Of a DNA stretch of 64,000 nucleotides, positions 32,357 to 41,268 are shown in pieces. Every line of letters starts with the position of its first letter. The stretch's first letter is position 1. A program made the translations under genes and the position numbers. The stretch is from Kibdelosporangium sp. MJ126-NF4 (GTDB lineage Bacteria > Actinomycetota > Actinomycetes > Mycobacteriales > Pseudonocardiaceae). Under the pieces are notes generated by a model. That model saw nothing but the letters and a program-made list of their open reading frames with translations, did no database searches and had not been told where the DNA came from. The stretch covers positions 1,931,187 to 1,995,186 of the forward strand of contig NZ_CDME01000002.1 in NCBI RefSeq assembly GCF_000826545.1. Reading direction: 5' to 3'.

Positions 32357-33594
32357 TCGCCGTCATCGGACTGCTCGGCGCCACCGGGCTGTCCGTCGCG
32401 GGCAACGCCATCACGGCGATCGCCATCCCGTGGCTGGTGCTCGAACGGACCGGCAGTCCCGGTCTCGCCGGGCTGATGGCCGCCGCGGCGCTCGGGCCGC
32501 TGGCGTTGTCCACGCTGTTCGGTGGTGCGCTGATCGACCGATGGGGTCGCCGCAGGCTCAGCATCATCGCCGACATCCTCAGCGGGCTCGCCGTGGCCGC
32601 GCTGCCCATTGTGGACAGCACACTGGGGCTCGACATCGTGCTGATCGCCGTGCTCGTCGCCTTGGGTGCGATGTTCGACGGCCCCGGTATGGCCGCGCGG
32701 GAGGCTCTCCGGCCGGACGTGGCACGGCATGCGAACGTTCCGCTGGAACGCGTGAACGCGTGGGGTGAGGCGCTGGAAGGCCTCGGCAACCTGGTCGCGC
32801 CGGGTCTGGCGGCGTTGTTCATCGCCACCGCGGGCGCCACGAACACGCTGTGGGTCACGGTCGGGATGTTCACCGGTGCTGTGCTGTTGACCTGGCTGAC
32901 GATCCCCCGCGACATCCGGCGCGAAAGCGCACCGGACCACTACCTCCGGTCCGTGGTCGAAGGATTCACGTACGTCTGGCGGGAGCCGACGCTGCGTGGC
33001 GCCGGTCTGACGTCGATGCTGCTGGTGCTGTTCGTCGCGCCGATCTCGATCGTGCTCACCGCGCAGGCACAGAGCATCGGCAATCCCGGGCTGCTCGGAC
33101 TGGTGATGTCCACGTTCGCGGTCGGCGGGATCGTCGGCGCGATCGTGTACGGCGCCGTCGCGCACAAGCTCCGCCGCAGGCCAGTCCTGGTGTGGGGCCT
33201 GGTGATCACCGGCGTCGGGATCATGCTGTTCCCGTCCGGCGTGCCCACGGCCGTGCTCGCGGCCGTCGTGGGCATCGCCGCCGCGCCGATCAACCCGATC
33301 ACGGCCGTGCTCATCCAGGAACGCACGCCGGAACGCCTGCGCGGCCGGGTGATCGGCAGTGTCTCGTCGCTCGCGCTGGTGGCCGGACCGATCGGCGTCT
33401 CGCTGGTCGGCGCCCTGATGGAAGGCAGCGGCACCGGTCTTGTGTTCGCCCTGATGGGCGGCGGGTGCGCGCTGGCCGGGCTGTACGCGACCTACGCGCT
33501 GCGTGACATCGAGGCGCGGACCGGCCTGCCCGGCAACGAGTCCAGCACCAGCGCCGAGTCCCGCACCACGAAGGAACCGTTGACCAACAGGTGA
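32353..33594 (+). CDS. MFS transporter (12-TMS, DHA3/MFS_3-like)
   Basis: A 413-residue membrane protein starting at ATG 32353, which overlaps the TetR stop. It has AGNAITAIAIPWLVLERTGSPGLAGLMAAAALGP in the first helices, motif A GGALIDRWGRRRLSIIADILSG, and ERTPERLRGRVIGSVSS between helices 10 and 11. These are marks of the MFS_3/MefA-like macrolide and siderophore export group. Its last 103 bases overlap the convergent amidohydrolase gene, so the C-terminal tail is read in opposition to it. Confidence 0.88.
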   Translation: MIAVIGLLGATGLSVAGNAITAIAIPWLVLERTGSPGLAGLMAAAALGPLALSTLFGGALIDRWGRRRLSIIADILSGLAVAALPIVDSTLGLDIVLIAVLVALGAMFDGPGMAAREALRPDVARHANVPLERVNAWGEALEGLGNLVAPGLAALFIATAGATNTLWVTVGMFTGAVLLTWLTIPRDIRRESAPDHYLRSVVEGFTYVWREPTLRGAGLTSMLLVLFVAPISIVLTAQAQSIGNPGLLGLVMSTFAVGGIVGAIVYGAVAHKLRRRPVLVWGLVITGVGIMLFPSGVPTAVLAAVVGIAAAPINPITAVLIQERTPERLRGRVIGSVSSLALVAGPIGVSLVGALMEGSGTGLVFALMGGGCALAGLYATYALRDIEARTGLPGNESSTSAESRTTKEPLTNR

Positions 33595-34979
33595 ACGACG
33601 CCGAGTGACGGCCGCACACTGTCCACATAGGTCGCCTGGTCGGTGATCCGGTTCGGGTCGAACACCAGCACATCCGCGTCGCTGCCCGCCCTGAGCCGTC
33701 CCTTGTGGCACATGGCGGGCACCGCGTTCTCCAGGATCCGCGCGGGCATCAGCGAACACCGCGCGATGACCTCCGGCAACGTCTGCAGACCGCGTTCCCG
33801 CCACAGCGTCCGCAGCGACTTGGCGTACGTTCCCGCGCTGCGCGGGTGCGACAGAGTGCCCGGCGGCAACGGCCACGTCGTCGGTGGTGGCGGCGGACCG
33901 GGCCAGGTCAACGGCACCGCGTCGCTGGCGATCGCCCCACCCGGATACAGCAGTCCCCGGTCGAGGTGCTTGCGGTCAACGGGATCATCCTCGTTGAGGA
34001 AGTGCACGATCACCAGCGCGCCCGGATCCGCGGCCCGCAACTCCAGCAGGCGTTTCTCGTCCGCGATCCGTTCACCGGTCGCGACGACCACGATGTCGCT
34101 CGGCTTCAGCCCAGCCAGCTTCAACGCCTCCGGGGCGAGGAACGCCGCGCCGATCGCGGTCGACGCGGCGCCGTACGGGTACGCCTCGACCGACACCGGC
34201 GAACCCTCGGCGATCGCCTTGTCCAGCACCGCCCGCACGGTTTCGATACGTCGGTAGGACGTGCTGTTGAGGTGGCAGTAGTGCATGTGCGCACCGGTCT
34301 CGGCCGCAGCGCGGACGATCTCCTTGGCTCCGTCGACCGGGACGTTCGGGTTCATGTCGATCAACGGACGCGCGTGCGTGTACGTCGGCACGCCCGCCTG
34401 CGCCGCGAGCCCGGCGAACAACGTGTACTCGTCCGGGTCGACCATGGGCGCGTAGCCGACGAGGATCCCGATGCCGAGCGCGCCGTCCGCCAGATCCTGG
34501 TAGAGCCGCTGGTAGATCCGGGCGCGCTGGGCCTTCGTCGCGGGCACCTGCCAACCGGGATCGGCCATGTGCTTGAGGATCGCGTGCACGCTCGGGCTGG
34601 GTTCCGCGCCGATCAGCTCGATCATCCGGGCCAGCGCCCAGGAGGTGGCGTAGCCGTAGTTCAACGGCCGTCCCTCGGACGCCGCATAGGCGTACGCGGC
34701 GGCGACCGTCGTCGTGCCCGCTTCCAGTTCCAGTGCCGTGCTCACGCCGTCCAGCGCCTGCAGCCGCTGCTCGGGAATCGCCTGGCCGTGACTGTGTAGG
34801 TCGATGAAACCCGGGCACACCACCATGCCCGACACATCGATCCGTCTCGCTGCCCGCAACGGCACTGTCGACACCGCGACGATCCGGTCACCCGTGATAC
34901 CGACGTCGGCGACGTGGTCGAATCCGCTCTCCGGGTCGATCACCCGGCCGCCGTGCAGGACAGTCTCGATGAACACCAC
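33492..34979 (-). CDS. Amidohydrolase (D-aminoacylase-like)
   Basis: A 495-residue protein: LHGGRVIDPESGFDHVADVGITGDRIVAV is the composite N-terminal sheet, GFIDLHSHGQ gives the metal His pair, and later THARP, HMHYCHLNST and an Asp in GGAIASDAVPL supply other ligands. The ending AGSDADVLVFDPNRITDQATY is typical of N-acyl-D-amino-acid deacylases/dihydroorotase-like enzymes. It stands alone and converges with the MFS gene. Confidence 0.85.
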   Translation of the reverse strand: MVFIETVLHGGRVIDPESGFDHVADVGITGDRIVAVSTVPLRAARRIDVSGMVVCPGFIDLHSHGQAIPEQRLQALDGVSTALELEAGTTTVAAAYAYAASEGRPLNYGYATSWALARMIELIGAEPSPSVHAILKHMADPGWQVPATKAQRARIYQRLYQDLADGALGIGILVGYAPMVDPDEYTLFAGLAAQAGVPTYTHARPLIDMNPNVPVDGAKEIVRAAAETGAHMHYCHLNSTSYRRIETVRAVLDKAIAEGSPVSVEAYPYGAASTAIGAAFLAPEALKLAGLKPSDIVVVATGERIADEKRLLELRAADPGALVIVHFLNEDDPVDRKHLDRGLLYPGGAIASDAVPLTWPGPPPPPTTWPLPPGTLSHPRSAGTYAKSLRTLWRERGLQTLPEVIARCSLMPARILENAVPAMCHKGRLRAGSDADVLVFDPNRITDQATYVDSVRPSLGVVHLLVNGSFVVRDSALVLDSLPGRPVRASMSRSA

Positions 34980-35078
34980 ACGCCCATCATGGCCGATCTT
35001 GGTCGACTCCCGGCCGACGCGGACGCGAACATCCGGACATCACCTGATCGAACCAAAGTCGGCCTGATCGGGCTTGGC

Positions 35079-35244
35079 CGTGTCCACCACTCAAGCACCG
35101 CGTGTCCACCACTCCGGCACAGCGAGATGCACTTTCCAGCACCATGAAATCGCTGGTCCGCTTCCACGCTCCATCTCGGTGTGTCGGAAAGTGCATTTCA
35201 TGGTGCTGGAATGGTGGACACGGTGTGCTGGAATGGTGGACACG
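35079..35244. repeat. Palindromic dispersed repeat, copy 1
   Basis: A 166-base element that begins with two direct copies of CGTGTCCACCACTC(A/C)(A/G)GCAC and ends with two inverted copies (GTGCTGGAATGGTGGACACG). The inner arms carry GAGATGCACTTTCC, CACCATGAAAT and their complements. It lies between two minus-strand genes and has no reading frame of its own. A second copy of the same design is at 51561-51727. Confidence 0.8.
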
Positions 35245-35256
35245 AGCTGGTGGGAG

Positions 35257-36579
35257 TCAGAAGCTGTCGACGCTGATGCGGGTGACCTGACCGCCGTCCT
35301 GCATCGTCACCCAGTCGCCGTAGAACCCCCGCTTGGCAAGGAAGTTGCCGCCCTCCAGCATGCCGAAGGTGTCACCGCTGATGACGATCTCGCTGACGCC
35401 TCCGCTACCGCCGATCGTGCTCCACGGATCGCCCAGTCCTTGCTTGACAAGGAAACGGCCACCGACGACGGCACCGATCCAGGTGCGTGCGACCGCCAGT
35501 CCGGTCGCGTTGTCGTGCACGTGGATCCAGGTCGAGTCCCGGCCGTCCTTCGCGTGCACCTGGCCCCCGTTGGTCAGGAACGCGAACCGGTCACCGGCGA
35601 TGGCGATGTCCTTGATGTCGCCGCCGCCGGTCGCCATCGGGCTCCAAGTACCGCTCAGTCCCTGCTTGGCCCAGAACTCGCCGTTGGCCAGCACGCCGAT
35701 CCGGTCGCCCTCCGTGACCACCTTGGTCGCACCACCGCTGAACAGCGGCGTCCACCCCGAGTTCGCCCCGTCCTTGCCCAGAACATCGCCACCCGTGTTG
35801 ACGAACGCGAACCGGTCGCCGTAGACGGCGACGTCGGTGACCTGGCCGCCGCCCGCCATCGGCACCCACCCGCCGTCCAGTCCCTGTTTGGCGATGAAGT
35901 TCCCGTTCTCGATGGCACCGATCGAGTTGCGACCGGTCGCCGGGTCGGTCGCGCCACCGTTCCTGAGCGTCACCCAGGCGTCGTTGAGGTCGTTCTTGCC
36001 GATCAGCTGCCCACCGGAGTTCGAGTAGACGAACCGCGTGCGGCTGGTGCCGACCTCGTTCATCATCGCGCGCGCCTTGCCCTCCGCGTCGGCGTACCGG
36101 GAGGGGCAGCAGGAGCGTTGCACGTCCTGCGCGATCTGCCAGGCGGCGAATCCGGGGTTGCGCGCCTCGGAGGACTTGGCGCGGGTGAAGAACTGCGTGG
36201 ACGCGTAGGTCACGTTCATGATCTGCTCCGGCGTTCCCCAGCCCTGCGAGGGTCTTTGCTGGAACACGCCTAACGAGTCAAGGTCGCCGCACGGCAGGTT
36301 GTTCATGTGCGACTCGACCCAGCCCGCCTCGAACCCGGCGAGCATCACCTTGTCCGACACCGAATGGTCGCGCCCGACCTGGTGAACGGTTCGCGTGACG
36401 TTGATGTCGCGGTCCGGCGGGATGCTGGTGCACGCCTCGATGGTGTCTTCTACACCAGGGTTGTCACCGGGCCGGGCCGCGGCCACTCCAGTGGAGAACA
36501 TCCCGGCGGCGATCACGGCGGTGAGCCCGATGATCGCGCGTCGGGCCTGCACGGAAAAACACGATGGACGACGTAGCAA
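35257..36579 (-). CDS. Secreted protein: lysozyme-like N domain plus beta-propeller-like repeats
   Basis: A 440-residue exported protein starting at TTG 36579 with AAAGGGG upstream; a shorter start at an in-frame GTG (MQARRAIIG) is possible. A signal peptide ends near GVAAARPG. Residues 60-170 (SDKVMLAGFEAGWVESHMNN, DSLGVFQQRPSQGWGTPEQI) resemble a transglycosylase/lysozyme-like fold with a catalytic-type Glu. From about 180 to the end there are six or seven repeats of about 45 residues (GDRFAFVNTGGDVLGKDG...GWTPL), similar to tectonin or propeller blades that bind glycans. It could hydrolyse or bind cell-wall sugars. Confidence 0.75.
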   Translation of the reverse strand: MLRRPSCFSVQARRAIIGLTAVIAAGMFSTGVAAARPGDNPGVEDTIEACTSIPPDRDINVTRTVHQVGRDHSVSDKVMLAGFEAGWVESHMNNLPCGDLDSLGVFQQRPSQGWGTPEQIMNVTYASTQFFTRAKSSEARNPGFAAWQIAQDVQRSCCPSRYADAEGKARAMMNEVGTSRTRFVYSNSGGQLIGKNDLNDAWVTLRNGGATDPATGRNSIGAIENGNFIAKQGLDGGWVPMAGGGQVTDVAVYGDRFAFVNTGGDVLGKDGANSGWTPLFSGGATKVVTEGDRIGVLANGEFWAKQGLSGTWSPMATGGGDIKDIAIAGDRFAFLTNGGQVHAKDGRDSTWIHVHDNATGLAVARTWIGAVVGGRFLVKQGLGDPWSTIGGSGGVSEIVISGDTFGMLEGGNFLAKRGFYGDWVTMQDGGQVTRISVDSF

Positions 36580-36812
36580 GGGGAGCCCCTTTCACGAACG
36601 AACGATCCTGTTGGCGCACTTGATATCCGCGCGATAGAAACAAACTGACAAGATCCGCGCGCACCTGGTTAATGTCAAGCAGATGTAGCGGTGCTTGAAT
36701 CGTCAACGAACAGCGCGACCTTCGGACTGAGCCGAAAGGTTCAACAGGGCATCGAACGGCCGACACGGTCGCCAGCGGGTGGTTCCACGTCGATCTTGGC
36801 TACGCTGATCCG

Positions 36813-37700
36813 GTGCGACTGAGCGAGGCCGACTTCGAGCGACTGGTCGGCCCGCTGCGCGGCGAGCTGCGGGCACACTGCTACCGGATGCTCGGCTCGG
36901 TGCACGACGCCGAGGACGCGCTGCAGGAGACGCTGGTGCGCGCGTGGCGGGCGATCGACCGGTTCGACGGGACCGCGGTCCGGCCGTGGCTGTACAAGAT
37001 CGCCACGAACCGGTGCCTCACCCTGCTGGAGAACCGCGCGAAGCGCGAGCTGCCAACGGACCTCACGCACACCGCCGACCCGGTCTGGCTGGACCCGTAC
37101 CCGGCCGATCCGGAGGCCGGTTACCTTGCGCGGGAAGGCATCGAGCTCGCGTTCGTCGCGGCGCTGCAGCACCTGTCCGCGACGCAACGGGCGGTGCTGG
37201 TGCTCCGGGACGTGCTCGGGTTCTCCGCCCAGGAGGCCGCCGACCAGTTGGACACGAGCGTTGCCGCGGTGAACAGCGCGTTGCAGCGCGCCCGCAAGGT
37301 CGTCACCCCGCGTGAGTACGTCGAGCCCGGCCCTGAGCTGCGCAAGGTGGCCGACCAGTACGCCCTGGCGTGGGAACGTGGTGACGTCGACGCGATCGTG
37401 GCGATGCTGGCCGAGGACGCGAGGTACGCCATGCCGCCGTTGCCCGAGTGGTACCAGGGCCACGAGGCCATCCGCGGGTTCCTGGCCACTCCCCTGCGGT
37501 ACCGCTGGCGGTTCGTGCCGACCATGGCCAACGGCCAGCTCGCGTTCGGCACGTACATGCTCACGGGCGAGCACTACGAACCCACCGCGCTGGACCTGCT
37601 GCGGTTCGACGGCACCAGGATCGCCGAGGTGGTGTCGTTCCTGACCGCCGACTTCCCCGCCCACGGACTGCCGGACAAGATTCTCACCGACACGCGATGA
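36813..37700 (+). CDS. ECF sigma factor with C-terminal SnoaL domain
   Basis: A 295-residue protein. Sigma region 2 is at about 10-80 ([50 protein letters not shown]), region 4 at 130-180 ([26 protein letters not shown]), and a SnoaL_2 domain fills 190-290. This is the group (TIGR02960/ECF41- and ECF56-like) whose C-terminal domain modulates sigma activity in place of an anti-sigma. Such sigmas often control the oxidoreductase next door, here the SDR gene 55 bases downstream. The start is GTG 36813. Confidence 0.88.
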   Translation: MRLSEADFERLVGPLRGELRAHCYRMLGSVHDAEDALQETLVRAWRAIDRFDGTAVRPWLYKIATNRCLTLLENRAKRELPTDLTHTADPVWLDPYPADPEAGYLAREGIELAFVAALQHLSATQRAVLVLRDVLGFSAQEAADQLDTSVAAVNSALQRARKVVTPREYVEPGPELRKVADQYALAWERGDVDAIVAMLAEDARYAMPPLPEWYQGHEAIRGFLATPLRYRWRFVPTMANGQLAFGTYMLTGEHYEPTALDLLRFDGTRIAEVVSFLTADFPAHGLPDKILTDTR

Positions 37701-37754
37701 GTTCGCCGTGCCACCCGGGTTGTAGAGGCGACACCAACTCCTGGAGGCACTCCG

Positions 37755-38507
37755 ATGTTGCTCGAAGGCAAGAACGCGATCATCTACGGCGCCGGAACCG
37801 TCGGCACGGCCGTGGCCAGCGCGTTCGTCAGGGAAGGCGCTCGGGTCTTCCTGGCGAGTCGGACCATGGCCACGCTGCGGGACGCGGCGGCCCGGATCGG
37901 CGGCGACGTCGACGTGGCCCAAGTGGACGCGACAAACGAACAGCAGGTCAACGAGCACGCCGACGCCGTGGCCCGGCAGGCGGGCAGCATCGACATCTCG
38001 ATGAACGTCATCTCCGACACCGACGTGCAGGGCACGCCGATGGTCGAGATGTCACTCGACGACTACATCCGCCCGGTGATCACCGCCGTGAGCTCCAAGT
38101 TCCTCACCTCGTGCGCGGCCGCCCGGCACATGATCAGGCAGCGGTCGGGCGTGATTCTGGCGCTGGGCGGGTCGGTCGAGCGCAATCCCGAGATGCACGA
38201 CTACAACTTCGGCGGCATCGAGGTCACCTTCGACGCGGTGGAGTCCATGCGCCGCCAGCTCGCGGTCGAGCTGGGCAGGTATGGCATCCGCGTGGTGAGC
38301 CTGCGCACCAGCGGCCTGCTCGACTCGATCCCGGAGGACTACCGGGATCGGGACATGACCGTGAACAGCATCCTCAAGCAGTCGGTGCTCGGCCGGACGG
38401 CCACGCCAGGGGACGTCGGCGACGTGGCCGCGTTCGTGGCGTCGGACCGGGCACGGACCATCACCGGCACGGAGATCAACATCACCTGCGGTGCAGCGAT
38501 CGTCTAA
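37755..38507 (+). CDS. Divergent SDR-family protein without YxxxK
   Basis: A 250-residue Rossmann protein: NAIIYGAGTVGTAVASAFVREGARVFLASR is the nucleotide-binding motif, and GTEINITCGAAIV the usual SDR ending. In the active-site region it has LALGGSVERNPEMHDYNFGGIEVTFDAVESMRRQL, with no YxxxK. This defines a divergent SDR group that is common in actinobacteria next to SnoaL-type sigma factors. It is the probable target of the sigma gene upstream. GGAGG lies about 9 bases before the ATG. Confidence 0.85.
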   Translation: MLLEGKNAIIYGAGTVGTAVASAFVREGARVFLASRTMATLRDAAARIGGDVDVAQVDATNEQQVNEHADAVARQAGSIDISMNVISDTDVQGTPMVEMSLDDYIRPVITAVSSKFLTSCAAARHMIRQRSGVILALGGSVERNPEMHDYNFGGIEVTFDAVESMRRQLAVELGRYGIRVVSLRTSGLLDSIPEDYRDRDMTVNSILKQSVLGRTATPGDVGDVAAFVASDRARTITGTEINITCGAAIV

Positions 38508-38517
38508 GGGGAATCGG

Positions 38518-41256
38518 CTAGGGCAGGCGGGAGCGGATCTCGGCACGGCTGGAGACGCCGAGTTTGCCGAGGATCTTCTGCACGTGTGTTTCCACTGTGC
38601 GCACCGAGATGTGCACGGTGGCAGCGATCTGCCGGTTGGTCAGTCCCTGGGCGACCAGCCGGGCGATCTCGCCTTCCCGTGGGGACAGCACCCGGGGGCC
38701 GGTCAGGGACTCAGCGGCGGCCACCAGCCGCCGCATCCCGAGTTCATCGGCCATGGCACGGGCGGACATCGCCTGCGCGACGGATTCCTCGGCGTCGCCC
38801 GGTCGGTCGCGGCGGGTGAGCACGCGCGCCAACTCCAGCCGTGCGCTGGCGACATACGGCGGCAGCCCGGCGCGTTCGTTGTGCTCGATGGCGCGGCGCA
38901 GGTGCCGCACCGCGTCGTCGAGCCGGTCGCACACGGCGGCCGCGATACCCAGCGAGGCCGCGACCGAGCCTTCGATGGTGACGACTCCGGCCCCGCCGCA
39001 CTGGATGAGGTCCTCGAACGGCAGCAGCCTGCGGTACGCCACGGCGGCGGTGTCCCGGTCGCCGAACTCGGCGGCGAGCACAATCAGTCCACACAGGACC
39101 GACAGTCGCCGCATGCTGCCGATGACCTCGTGTACCTGCCCCGGCATGTAGCACCGCCGGGCGATGTCGACGCGTCCGCACTGCGCGTGCCACGCGCCGA
39201 CCATCGCGGAGATCATCTCCGGCGGCTGGCAGAGGTACTCCTCGTACCGCGCCAGGATCGGGCCCTCGTCGCCGGTCATCCCGTGCACCAGCGCCGACGT
39301 GGACACCGAGATGGCCAGCACCACCGGCCCGCCGTTGTCCTTCACCAGATCGATCGCCTCGTCCGCCAGCGCCCTTGCGTGGGCGAACCGCCCGCGCACG
39401 TGCTCGACGGCGATCTCGCTGCGCAGGTAGTGCCATCGGGCGATCTTGGTCCGCACCCGGACCACGGCCTCGTTGATCGGCAGCAGCTCGCGCTCGGCGT
39501 CGTCCAGCATGCCGAGCTGGCAGAACGCGTCGAACCGCCACAACCGGCCCCACATCACCGCTTCCGGATCGTTGTCGGCCACTCCGATGGCGACCATCCG
39601 GCCACCGAGCAGCAGCCGTTCCCGCACGCCTTCCGGCCCGGCCAGCGCCAGCTGACGCGCCCGCAGCGCCGCCCGCAAGGCGCGTGGATCCCTGGTCCGG
39701 TCGGCGATCGCCAACGCCTCGACGGAGATCTCGTCCAGTTCGGGCGAGCCGTGGAACGACAGCTCCGCCGCGCGTTGTGCCAGCAGCCGGGCGCGCAGCG
39801 GGCCGTCGTCCAACGTCAGCAACGCCTCGTCGCACAACGACTTGCCCAGCGTCACCCAGTCGGAGCTGCTGACGGTTTCCATCGCGAGCGCCACCTCGGC
39901 GATCACGTTCCCGTCACCGGAGGCTCTCGCCGCGGCCGCGGCCTGCCGCAGCGTCTCCTCGCCGCCGACGATGTCCATCTGCCGCAGCTGCGCGATCCCC
40001 TGGCAGATCAGCAGCATCGCACGGTCGGCCTCGTCCGGCGGCACCGCGCGCAACGCGCGGGCGTAGAGGTCCGCGGCGTTCTCCCACGCCAGTTGCGCCA
40101 TCGCGATGTCCGCCGCGCGCCGGGCCCATTGGGCCGCCTTCGCCGCGTCACCCACGGGCAGCGACTCCAGCCAGTGGTGCGCGATCTCCGCGACCCGAAG
40201 CGAGGCGTCCGCGCGTTCCTCCAGCACGGTCGCGGCACGCGCGTGCAACGCCAGCCGTTGCGCGGTCGGCATCAACAACCTCGCCGCCTCACGGACCAGG
40301 TCGTGGGTGAACCGCCAACCGTCCGCATCGGACAGGACACCGGCGCGCACCGACTCGTCCACTGAGGACAGGACGTCGTCCGGCGGGCGGTCGAGCACCG
40401 CGGCCACGGTCGTCGCGTCGACCTCTGTCCCGAGCACCGACGCGGCGGCCAGCATTTCCCGGCACCGCAGGGACAACGCGTCCACCCGCACCCGCACGGC
40501 GTCCAGCACGGCGTCCGGCAGTCGCGTGCCGTGCTGGTCGAGAATCCGGCCGAGCTCGGCGACGAAGAACGGGTTCCCGCCGGTGCGGTGGCTGACGGTG
40601 GCCACGACGTCGGCGCCGACCGCCTGTCCGGTCAGCCCGGCGAGGTGGTCGGCGACCTGGGCCTCGGACAGCCCGGTCAGGCGGATCCGCGACACCGTGC
40701 TCTCACGGGCCAACGACGTCACCGCTGTGGACAGCGCGTCGGGAACCTCGGTGTCCCGGTAGGTGGCCACGATCATCACCGGGGCCGTGTCGATCGCCAT
40801 GGCCAGGTGGATGAGCAACCGCAGCGTCGGCTGGTCGGCCCACTGCAGGTCGTCGAGCACGATCAGTACCTTGCCCAGACCGGTCAGGTACTCGGTGACG
40901 GCCTCGAAGACGCGGAACCGTTCCTCGGGCGAGGTGGCGGGGCCGTCGCCGAACTCGGGCACCACCAGCGCGAGTTCGTCGGCGAGCACTCCGGGCGCGT
41001 ACCGGCGGGCCAGCAGCTTGAGGATCTGCCGGAACGGCCAGTACGAGGGGCTGCCGTCGTCCTGCACCGCGCGACCCCAGCACGTGTGCACACCGTCGGC
41101 CTCGGCGAGCGCGGTGAGCTCGTACGCCAGTCTGGTCTTGCCGATCCCCGGCTCACCGGAGACCAGCACCACCTGACCGGAGCCCTGCATCGCGGTCCGC
41201 AGCCGAGCGGTGAGCTCGTCGAGCTCACTGTGCCGTCCCACGAATCGCGCCCGCAT
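38518..41256 (-). CDS. LAL-family LuxR regulator with ATPase domain, copy 2
   Basis: A 912-residue regulator. The P-loop is GEPGIGKT (34-41), Walker B is LIVLDDLQWADQPTL, and a long TPR-like region precedes the C-terminal LuxR HTH (LSPREGEIARLVAQGLTNRQIAATVHISVRTVETHVQKILGKLGV). It lies 12 bases after a second gene of almost the same length and sequence, so the two arose by tandem duplication. LAL proteins bind ATP and an inducer to activate transcription; the inducer is not known. Confidence 0.9.
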   Translation of the reverse strand: MRARFVGRHSELDELTARLRTAMQGSGQVVLVSGEPGIGKTRLAYELTALAEADGVHTCWGRAVQDDGSPSYWPFRQILKLLARRYAPGVLADELALVVPEFGDGPATSPEERFRVFEAVTEYLTGLGKVLIVLDDLQWADQPTLRLLIHLAMAIDTAPVMIVATYRDTEVPDALSTAVTSLARESTVSRIRLTGLSEAQVADHLAGLTGQAVGADVVATVSHRTGGNPFFVAELGRILDQHGTRLPDAVLDAVRVRVDALSLRCREMLAAASVLGTEVDATTVAAVLDRPPDDVLSSVDESVRAGVLSDADGWRFTHDLVREAARLLMPTAQRLALHARAATVLEERADASLRVAEIAHHWLESLPVGDAAKAAQWARRAADIAMAQLAWENAADLYARALRAVPPDEADRAMLLICQGIAQLRQMDIVGGEETLRQAAAAARASGDGNVIAEVALAMETVSSSDWVTLGKSLCDEALLTLDDGPLRARLLAQRAAELSFHGSPELDEISVEALAIADRTRDPRALRAALRARQLALAGPEGVRERLLLGGRMVAIGVADNDPEAVMWGRLWRFDAFCQLGMLDDAERELLPINEAVVRVRTKIARWHYLRSEIAVEHVRGRFAHARALADEAIDLVKDNGGPVVLAISVSTSALVHGMTGDEGPILARYEEYLCQPPEMISAMVGAWHAQCGRVDIARRCYMPGQVHEVIGSMRRLSVLCGLIVLAAEFGDRDTAAVAYRRLLPFEDLIQCGGAGVVTIEGSVAASLGIAAAVCDRLDDAVRHLRRAIEHNERAGLPPYVASARLELARVLTRRDRPGDAEESVAQAMSARAMADELGMRRLVAAAESLTGPRVLSPREGEIARLVAQGLTNRQIAATVHISVRTVETHVQKILGKLGVSSRAEIRSRLP

Positions 41257-41268
41257 GATGCGCCAAGC

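Noticed and set aside
35079..35244. CRISPR array
   Set aside because: The direct units are inverted at the other end and there are only two per side with no regular spacers; it is a palindromic element.
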